Origin: Talinum fruticosum
Taxonomy: Eukaryota; Streptophyta; Magnoliopsida; Caryophyllales; Talinaceae
Length of the DNA stretch: 64,000 bases
NCBI GenBank assembly: GCA_021018815.1
Contig: JAITYX010000004.1
Span: 9,061,501-9,125,500 of the forward strand
Reading direction: 5' to 3'
The position numbers were made by a program, and so were the translations under genes. Each line of letters starts with the position of its first letter. Positions within the stretch are counted from its first letter, which is position 1. Under the pieces are notes generated by a model. That model saw only the letters and a list, made by a program, of their open reading frames with translations. It was not told the origin of the DNA and searched no databases. Positions 29,101 through 40,000 of the stretch are shown here, piece by piece.

Positions 29101-32100
29101 TAGTTTAATTATGTTATTTTCAATGCAATGAATTCCAAAAGCGCTCCTCTATTTTTTCCATTTGACCCTTACAAGATGAACAATGTCATCATCTATCCTT
29201 TTTACCTTGTGAGATCAAGCTAATTTCTCTAAACCTCTCAACCCTCCAATTCAGCCGATGGTGACTTCTCCGAGTGTCTCTCCCTCCTCACATTCTAGGT
29301 AGTCTATCTTCAAGCTACTCAATCTAAAACCCTTAAGACTAGAGTATCTCTCTACTTGTCCAACCTGATGTTGACTCCTCCAGGCTCATAATGTAAACAA
29401 TATTATCGTCAACACAAACAAGGCAACTCATCTTGTATCCCCTTAATGAGCTTATCCGGGACAACTATATATAGAAAAGGGTTTAAAGTAGATCATAGAT
29501 CATCAACAACCTGATATCAAGAACCTGTGCCCCCTCCAAACTTCCTTATACTCGTCTTGACATTATCATACATATCTTTCTAACACAAATGTATACAATT
29601 GGAATGTTCTCCTCCAAACATCTCACAATGCCTCCCTAGGTCCTTTTTCTTATTGATGGAGTTCTCCAAATAAATTTATATGGTAAATTATAAATCTCTT
29701 GTTTCCTTTTCTCGTTAATCACATTACATATGCATTCTCTTCATCAACAAACACCATGTGCATTTCCCTTTTCCTTTCTCTATGAAATTTCGTGGGCGAA
29801 AAGGCGAAAACTTGATTTTTCTTTTATCATCCTCACATAAAAAGCAAAAAATGGCCATATACGTCCATAACCTCCTTTAAATTTTCCTAAAGTTTCATAA
29901 TATGTCCAAAGTACTTTGAATCATAGTAGTTGTTGTAGGCTTCTAGCTTTATACATCAACCTATATTTTCTACTACCGGATAAGCATGATAGTGTATATG
30001 ACATGAGACTGTCATGCTAGAGTGCCCAAGAAATTAGAAGGCAGGTGAAATAGCTACAAATACACTTCGCTTATAAGCTTAAAGGTCTGTCATGTTACTT
30101 TTGCTAGAGGATGCCATGAAGTTAGCAACAAGAGTAAAGACTAAACTGGCACTGTCAGAAATTTTGAAGTTACACCAATCGTAAGAAAGAACAAGCGCCA
30201 AAGAGCACGGCAAGAAGGATGTTGGTTGCTTGATGGGAAAGAATATCAGAGAAAAGCATATCAACAGTCCTTAGTTGATTCAAATTCTAGAAGAGGCACA
30301 TCCAAAAAATCTAACCCTAACAACTTCAAAGCCTTATAAACAATTGTGAATCACAATTTACACAGTAAATTTGATAATATGAAGGTGTTCATCATTCTCA
30401 CTACTAGAATTGAAAATTTCTAAAAATAAAATTACTAGACATTGGTGTTAAACATAGACAAAATTAAAACTCACCACATTAGACATTACTTTCAAAGAAA
30501 TTCGGTCGCTATTTTGAAATAGACTAGATCTTATATAAGGTGGGACTAGGGGTGTAGCTGAGCAGGTCACGAACCCTCGCAAGCTGGTTCACTTCTTAGC
30601 TTGTCAAGCCAGGCTTGTGGTGGGTCCAAGCGAAGTCCAGCTAGGCTCGTGTGGTTATCCGAGCAAAGCCTAATCCTTATGATTTTGGGCTCATCAGCTC
30701 GGAAATCATCGACAAGCCGTGTATAAATAAATAGAGCTCATGAGCCTAGCAAGCTTCTATGAGCCTTCTCGAGAAACAAAATATTACAATTAAATACTTA
30801 GAAAACTTTTTTGTGTAAGGCTGAAGATTTTGAGAATCACTATGCAATCAAAGCAATACTTTGCCACTTTCATCTCCTAACCCAACTTTTCACAATTTGT
30901 CCTCTCTTCTCCCTCATCTCTTGGAAATTTAGACCTTTTCATGTTCTTATATGTTCATCTAAAGGCAGAGGTAAAGTAACTGAACTCCCAAGCTTATTAT
31001 TCATTCAACGATGATGTAGTAACCTACCACTTATCAACGACGTAGCATTGATGATTGTCCACATGCTAATATTAGATACATTCACTGCTATTTTGTGTTT
31101 ACATGAGGTGTTTCATTATACATACGAGCCTCAAGAGTTCATATACAAATCCTAAAAGGTGCGCTCACATTCAACCTCAAACACGTTGAGACAAGGCTCC
31201 AAACCTTGAAATTAGAAAAACTTTGGCTTGAGCCTTTGGTGAGGCGAGCTCAAGCTTGACTTTACCGAGCTTGCCAAGCCCAATCTAGAATGCAAGAACA
31301 CGAGCCGAGATCCGAGCTTGACAGGCTCGGCTTGGCTCAGCTCAAATACATTCCTAGGTGGGACTTGACAATATTTAAGAGAATTACATTTTTCTTATAC
31401 CAAGTACCAAACTTCTTTAGTTACTTATTTATCTTTGAGAAAATTATTAATGAAATAAACTATTTAGCAAAATAGTATTTTATTATGATTAAGACATCAG
31501 AATTTGAGAGCTGCAAATTGTTCGACATTAGTCATTCTAGAACATATCTAAATCAATCAGGAATTGAAATGGATGACTGTCAGCTGAATAGACTGTCCAG
31601 AAAAAGAAAGCGGTTATCAAGAGAATTAAACAGCTGAGAAGAAGGAAGAAAAGGCTATCACAGTTGGTTTAACACATGGGCACATGCACTGCTAGGATGT
31701 TCTCCACATCCAAATAGGAAGAAGCTAATCCAAATCAGTTGGCTCTGCATCAATTTTATAATTAGCATACCGCTAGACTATTGTGGATCTAGCAGAAACA
31801 ATATTCACAAACGTCAACCTAGCAAAAATAAGACTCATTTTTACTGTGAGTAGTTATGCATAAGTGTGTTTAAATGATAACAAAACAGATGCTATGATTA
31901 TGAACTTAAGAAACATAGATTTCCACCTTCCTAAACAGCTCTTTCATGCCTCCACCAGCCGAACTGGGATAGTATATCATTATACTATGGTCATCACCTT
32001 GTCAAATAGGCAAACAAAAACCCATCAGCCATATGCAAATATACAAAAATGGAATATGACTTCAATAAAGGGGTTGCACTATTAGCACATTACTTTTTTT

Positions 32101-35100
32101 AATGAAGATTTTTCTGAAGATTTTTGAAGATTTTTCATCAATATCTAGAACCAAGCACCTTCTCATAAATTATATAATCACCCAATTCAAACTTCAACCT
32201 CCAGTAAAAAAGAACCAAGGAGAATCATGAAGACAGTAGCTTTGCTCCTCATCAAACACAGATTTAGTAAACTAATAGATCTTAAACATGAACCCACATG
32301 AAAATGAATTTATCAATATCGAATTGGTTTCATGAGACTATACAAAGAGAAGTCACATGACAGAATTGCACACGCATTATTAGCTTAGTACAACCATTTT
32401 GGAAGCAACTAATACATCATCTTATGGCAAACTTTAAAAGGGCTTAGATGAGAAGTTTACCTCCCAAGATCTCATAAATGGCAACATCATAGCGTGCTGC
32501 CATTATAAAGAGCTGACTTCTATATATATTGCAGCTAAAACCTAGATCTAAGCCTAAAAAAAAATTTTTCTGTATAGCAGTTCAGGAGTAAATAGAACAG
32601 GAAACTACATAAACTAATCACGTGCATGCAGAGTACCCCAAAGAATCAAATACGTAGTAAAACAAAATGCATTGAATAATGTAAGCAGGCTAATTGCAAG
32701 TCAGGCTCTCAGCTTCAACAGTTTGAACCTTAATAATTGTCATGAATACGAGCCACCTTACAGCTCGAAAGTATTAGGCTACGTGGCTTATCAAGAATGA
32801 ATTAATAACCAAAATCTAGAGGGCAAAAATTTAACCCATAACTGCAGTGGAGTTCAATGGTTAAGTAGCTTACCATCAACAGGCTTCTCAACAAATGGCT
32901 TCCAGAAACGCTCACCATGAACTTCAACAAAATCGTCATCCTCAACAAAATAATCTACTTCTTGATAAGGAAACTCTCTATTTACAAGAGCGTATCTAGG
33001 GACGGGGATTCCGAACATCTCAAGACGCTTCCATGTGCAAACAGAAAGAGCACACCATCAATCCCACATTCAGGAACCAGGAAGGGAGACAATGTAACCA
33101 ACATATAAAAAGTAACTGAAAATTTCATGAACCAAAATGCTCACGGGTTTAGAGTGACAAGCAAGAAATAAAAACACTGAACTTCAAGCAAAACTCAGGG
33201 CACTAGAGATGAGACAGCACAAATTCACCAACTGCTACCACACCCAAGCCTGTGTCAATCACATGCATGATGACAAGCAGATGATATATAAAAAGAGACC
33301 TTTTTCCAAGTATTACAATCAAAACATTCTATATCTTTTACTTCAGCAATAGAGGAGTGAGTTGACATGTTTCAGATTGCTAATCTTACGAGTGAAAAGA
33401 ATATCTGAGTATCACTAAGCACCCAAAAATACATACCTCATATACCTTCCTTCTATCATGCAGCAGGCGCTGTGGCTCCAGTTCATTAACCAAAAAGGGC
33501 CTGAAAAAAGAAGACAAACCTTGATATACAAGCTCAGAAAATAGAAAAGAAGGCATGCCCCCTTCCAAAAAACAAGAAAAAAAAAGTTTCTATGCAGCTA
33601 AACTTGTCCATCCAATCCAAGTTGCCAACATCTTCACCAAAACCATTATGATCTTCTATTTCTTCCACCACACTCATTTTCTCTGTCGCTAAATCTCATG
33701 TAGTTAGTTGCAATATAAGGACTGTAATGTGGTGAGTGCTTAAAAACACTTTCAACTTCTTTCGACTCTTAAATAGATTTTAATCTTACTATACTCCATA
33801 TATGAAATTGATTTCAAAGGAACTTCACAATAACTAGAATAACTAGGGAGGAATCTGAAAGCTTGGCTAACAAGGGCCCCCCAGCTTAGCTGGACCATGC
33901 CTCAGACCCAAGTATTCAAGGTTAGTTAGCTCGCAAGCACAGTGGAGCTCGTACATGTAGCTTTGCTCAGCTCTGCTTGACTCATTTACACCCCACCCCC
34001 AGTGTATGCATGCATGCACACAGTTCAAGCTTCAAAATCTTGAGTTGGGTTGAACTATCCAAACTACCAAATTCACTTATTCTACATATACCATTATGGA
34101 AGTCCCTTTGAATTTCCAGTTCCCTAATACTTCTTTCTCTGTCGTAGGAGTTCAAATTGAGAAAGTAACCTAACTTTTACAATCAGTGATTCTATACAAA
34201 TCTAAATAAATAATTCTTACATGCCAGATGAGGAGGTAAAAAAGAACAGCAAATAACATAGATAAACAACCAAATGCTAGTCTATTCAATCATGGAAGTC
34301 CATGAGGAAGGACAGCACAACTTTGCCACCAAATTATTCGAAGAAATCCAAAGAAGCAAGAAGATTTCTGCAGTTCCATTGTAAGGTGAATACACATAAA
34401 AACTCTCAAAGGCATAAATGACTAGAAACATAAGAGATAAGTAAACAATTCAAGTGCCAAGATTGAGGTAAGAAAGAAAATTTCTCAGAAAACTTTATTT
34501 TACATTTCAGCAAAGAAGGATAACGAGAAGGTTATTGGTAAAGATTGATGATCACAAGCTGCAAGGTTTCATATGCAGACTTCCAGATTATCAGAAGCTA
34601 GTACAATTATGCATGGCTCATATTATTTGACGGAGGGCATAATAAATGATTTTCCACATAATAGAACACTGAAAAGTGAAAATACAGTAGCATATCATCA
34701 GCAAATAGGAAAGCACAAGAACACCTAGGTATTTGCATCATTCATCACAATTATACATAGATATAAGGGGATTACACGAAAAGGAAGTACACAATGCGTA
34801 ATAGAGGTTTTCGAAAATTGATAAAGCTCATAGAGGTTTGTGATTTTTTATTTTCATTTCCTGCTGTTTATTGACTACAGGCTGCCTATTTCACAGCACT
34901 CATAGAATGATGTCTTGATAAATACTGCAATACCTTAAAGAGCTGGTTGCAGGAAAAAGTTATCTAAAAATTTACAATACTAAAGTGAACTGAACTCACA
35001 AGCAACATAAAGATAAGGTACAAAAACACCGTAATCTAATCATGCCAAAGAAACTTACTTCCTCAAAGCGGCATATGCCTCAGCTTTTTCCAAAGGGTAT

Positions 35101-36992
35101 CCAGACGAGTAGAAAGCAATAAGGCAATCACACAAGGGCCAACTGCAATTGAAACTCATAAGTAAGAGAAGAAAAGGATGAACTTCACATTCTTGAAACT
35201 ATAGATGGAAAAGATAATGTAATTACAGGATAATTAACAGCTGACAAGAAATTGTTTGTTATAAGTTCCACCAGACACACATTCAGGAACTATTATTAAA
35301 GAAACTCATGCATGAAATAATGAAATTCCTTTAAATCCAACATGCAAGCGTTAAGTTTTCTATGATCATTGTTCTGTTGTGGACTTCTTTTGGACTCGGT
35401 CTCTCTACCTGCAGAGGTAGACTTCCTACATCTCTTCTGACCCCGTGCAAATGGGAGCCACACTAAGAGTTGTTGTTGTTGTTTTTCTGTGGACTTATCG
35501 AACAGTTTAGTCCATAAAATAATAACAGAAAATGCAGATAAGACTCCCAGGCTATCATATAGTTTAATCAAACATTAAGCTTTTCTTTGAAGCATCAAGA
35601 TCAGGAAATACAAACATTGACATGCATATCAGTAGAGAGTTCCAGGACTAATTCCATAGACTGAACAATAATACTCAATGTGGATCCCTCCCAATGCCAT
35701 ACACTGCACAAAGCAAAATTCTATAAAACTGCTTTCATCAAGCAGGGAATTTTTGCACATCATCACCAACAGACCCCTGGGCAATAAGAGGAACATTACA
35801 CACCAGTCAAAAAGAGGGTTCTTTATGATTGCTTCAGTAATATTTACTTTCCTGATCGATTTAGGATGGATTTACGTAAACATTTAGCTTGTTTTCTGTT
35901 CAAAGACCGGTGTATAGATACATATCCTGTATTGTTATCGGCGATTGGTGAACAAAACCTATTGATGAATGAATACTAAATAACCGAGTGTTCCAATCAG
36001 TTACTAACCCTTAGCCTACCTTGCAAGGTAGTTCCTAACTAAAACAGAAAAAAAGGAAAAAAACAACACAAAACCCCAATAAATCGCCCCTCCTTACCAC
36101 TGTGGCCCTCCCTGCAGTTGGAACCTTAGATCAACAGGCCTCCACCTACCAACAGCCCTGCACCTTGCCATCCTAACTCCTCCAATGCCTCTCTCAAACC
36201 CTTTCCTTTCCCAACTAACCCAAATATCTCTCTTCCCATTTCAAAACCTAAAATACACAAACTCAATGCCCATCTAGGAACAACCAAAAATGCCTATGCA
36301 CAAACAACCAAAATGCTATCTATATACCAAATAATTGTCTATCAATATTTACAAATCAACTATAACACTAGCAACCAAAATGATTATTTCGAATAACCAG
36401 AGTTCTTATATGCATCCCAGATAAATACTATCAGCATCCACAAACCAAACATACAGCTTCTACAAAAGCAAGCATAACGTTATCTCTGAACCAAATAAAT
36501 GCTGATCAATATACCAAATAAATGCTTATCTCGATAAATGACTATTTAATGCCAACATCTCCGACAACTTCACTCTGACTTTGCTGAAAAGAAAGACACC
36601 CTAGGTCCGGAAAGCATCGTAAGGACTTGGAAGACCCATATATCGTAAAAGGTGGGCAAAATTGGAAAAGAGAGTAAATTCAAAGTAAATGATAATAAAG
36701 AAAGCCTTCGCTGACAAGTGGATTACCAGATTGGCGAAGGTGGTCGGAGGTGCTACCATGCTAGAGGCATTCGAGAAAAAAGAGAAAACTTGGACTGTGG
36801 CATAGTGTCAAAGGTGAGCATGACAAGAGATGGAAAAAATTGGAAAGTGCATAGGCCTATGGTATACTTTTGGGTCTTCCAATTAAAGGTGTGTTCAAAT
36901 CAGCGGAAACGCTGACAACTCGTAAGAGCTCTTAACAATCCTTAAGAGCTATAACCATTGTAACAGATTAGGACTGCTAATCATGACCTCAT

Positions 36993-37046
<54 letters not shown>

Positions 37047-40000
37047 TATATTATTATTATTATTATTATTATCATCGATGTTAATATTATTGTCATAATT
37101 ATCATTGATATTCTTATTATCATTATTATTGTTGCTGTTGCTAAATATTTTATTAATATCATTATTATAATTATTATTGTTATCATATCATCATCATCAT
37201 CAATTGTTATTATGATCGTCATCATCGTCATTGTTATCGTATTGTTGCGACAATAGTATATTGATATGAAAAGAGTTTCCTAATAAGTTTAAATCAAATG
37301 GACCAGTACAGTGATAATATGAAATTGTTACGTAAATAGATTTTTGGAGAACATTTCTCTATAATGTATACATCACTTTACCCCAAAATATTAAAATTAA
37401 TAATACATCGATTTATAGTAAAAAAGACGGACCAATACCGCATAAGCTATTGCCGAACATCCCCTACTACACTACTAATCATATTAGCTATTTCATCCCT
37501 AAGTTTATTCACTGTTTGTGCGTAACTATGATCATGAAACTCTTGGTCTAACGGTCCTTCATATGTAATAATAGGTCAAGGGCAAAATGGTATTACTGGG
37601 AGCCATTTTCTCCCAAAAAAACATTCATATAAAAATAAATTACGATTACCAACAAAATATATGAATTTCTAACCGAATAAATAAAATATTAATCGATTAT
37701 TTTTAAAAAATTGTTTAAATGTTCATTATTGAACAATGTATACTATTTGGATCAAATATACAATGAATAATATTACTAACGGTATCTTCAAAATTTCATA
37801 ACTGCTCATCTCATAACCTATAATAGCTATCCTAAGTGTGATGTTTACTCTCCTCTCTCCCCGCCTTATCCTTATCAAAAGGGGGAAAAAAGCATGATGT
37901 CACCCTACCCTCTTATCTCTCTTCTCCTTTCTGTTTCTCCTCTTTGTCTACTCTCCTTTTCTAATATTCCCTCTCTTTTTCTACATTTCTTCCCCTCTAG
38001 TCCTCCTTTTCCCCTAATTTTGTCAATTTGGGCACCCAAACATACTCACACTTTATCCAGCAATTGTGAGGAAAAATAAATATCAAGAATCAATCCCAAA
38101 GGATGCCCTTGGTAAGCACAAAACCCATTATCCTAGGCTTCCTGATTTTGGGAGGGAGGGAATTTTGGTTAGATTAGGAAATTGGAATAAAGTAGAAAAG
38201 AAGAAATTGTGTTGAGTTGTAAGTTCAGTTCAATGTTTCCATATGAATCTAGAAAATAGAAACTGGAAAAACCTAGAAAAACTAAGAATCTGGAATTAAC
38301 CTGGAAAAATAAATAAGTAAATATTAAGGTCTCAAACTGATGAAGGAAATCTTCTACTAGGCCCCTTGCATTATTATTCCATAACAAACTCAGAAACTAG
38401 CATAACATAATCGGGCTTTAGAGCCTAGAAATTAGTCTAAGACGAAGGAAAACAATCCGGCATCTGCACATCTATTCTACTTTCCCAAATGATAACATAA
38501 CTAATATTCTAAACTGTCCTAAACATATAGCTCTCAGGATAAGACATAATTATATAAATATCATTTCTTAAAACCTATCAGATTCATATTGTATATCACA
38601 ATTTTTCAGTGTCCTATTCATGTTAAGCACATCAGGTAGAGCTATTATCAAGAAATGGAATTATATCTATGGAAAAAAAATGACTAGCAAATTTTATTTT
38701 TCTTCTTCAAATAGTGTTTAGTGAACAAGAACTATATGAAATGTAGCTAAATAACACACATATTCATGTGCAATAACATGACTTACATAAAAGGATCGAC
38801 CACTTAGAAGGCGCAATGTTGTTCAACAGTCATTCTCTGCACCAATGTTGTTAGGATTCTTCATTTTACCCTACTGCACCCGCGTCGGACCTTGGACACT
38901 CGGACAAAAATACGACACTTGAGACTTCAAATTACCTTGAAATGTGCAGATTTTCTCGAAAATAGCCAAGTCTGACACATGGGCACATATTCGTATCTGT
39001 AATACGCCGATATATTGCTAAATAAGTGTGGTTTAAAGAACTGAAATGACTACTTATATCACCTTGTACTCCACAATTAAGTGTTTGGCTTGGAACACAT
39101 TAAGAATTGGTGACCTCCAAGGAAGTTTTTCCCACAAGTAGCATGTGAATAAGGACAAAGCAAGCTTGGAAAGGCTTTTAGTGATTCGTGGGGGTGGTTG
39201 AAGTCGTTCCTAGTAATTTCCCATGAGAGGGGCAGGGCGTTATGGTGATAGACACTCGAACCTGAGCCCATGTAAGATAGGACTCAAACCTGAGCCCATG
39301 TAACATAGGTTTACACTAACCGACAATATCAACTATAATTCATGAGGTCCATCAAATAACTCAAGTACCATAAGGAGAACAATGAAAGAGGATTAAAAAT
39401 AATTAATTATAAGACGAATAACTTTGGAACTTAGCATAAAAGAAGTGGAGTGGAAACAATAAGTTAGAAGGGAACTTGCTATTGAAACATTGGGATGAAG
39501 AAGATTGCAATGAGGAAATGGAATATGATGTGGTGAGCAAGGCTGAACTTGTGGGAGCTTATATACAAAGGCATACACAATTAATGGATATATATACTTC
39601 TCCTAGCTTATGTAGTCTCATAAAAATATTTTACATCATTACAACTTCCTAGGCCAGCTTAAATATCTCTATTATAAGAATTTCTAACTTCCTAAGAAGT
39701 ATCTTGATAATGTTAGAGATTAATCCACAAAATCAAGTTCTCTCTTAAAATCTGAAATATAGGAAAATGTTGAGCAAGCCTAAGAAATTGCAAAGAATGT
39801 AAACATATCAAAGATATTTTTATGAGACTACCAACTTAAGAGAATTGCATAGAGAATTGCATATGCTAACCACAACATATTCCATCTCCCTATATTTGGA
39901 GCAATGATATATATTTTGGGCTAAGTAGGGGTTTTCAAGGAACGGTTTTTACTTCTCAACGAAGGGTTGTGGGAGTAGGTAATGAAAATATTGAGGCATC

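Larger units (their letters stand above)
26837..31926 (-). other. VIH intron 7, 5,090 bp, transposon-rich
   Basis: The second longest VIH intron. It separates the [16 protein letters not shown] exon from the VGNRSSEFH exon of the kinase domain. It holds a tRNA-derived SINE-like segment near 27.6 kb, a 41-bp tandem duplication at about 28180-28260 (unit starting CTAAGCAA), a minus-strand LINE fragment at 28720-29690 and an hAT element at 30547-31356, each listed separately. Confidence 0.75.

Noticed and set aside
36989..37231. Ile/Met-rich 80-codon minus-strand frame
   Set aside because: Simple-sequence artefact over the TAA/TTA microsatellite in VIH intron 3.
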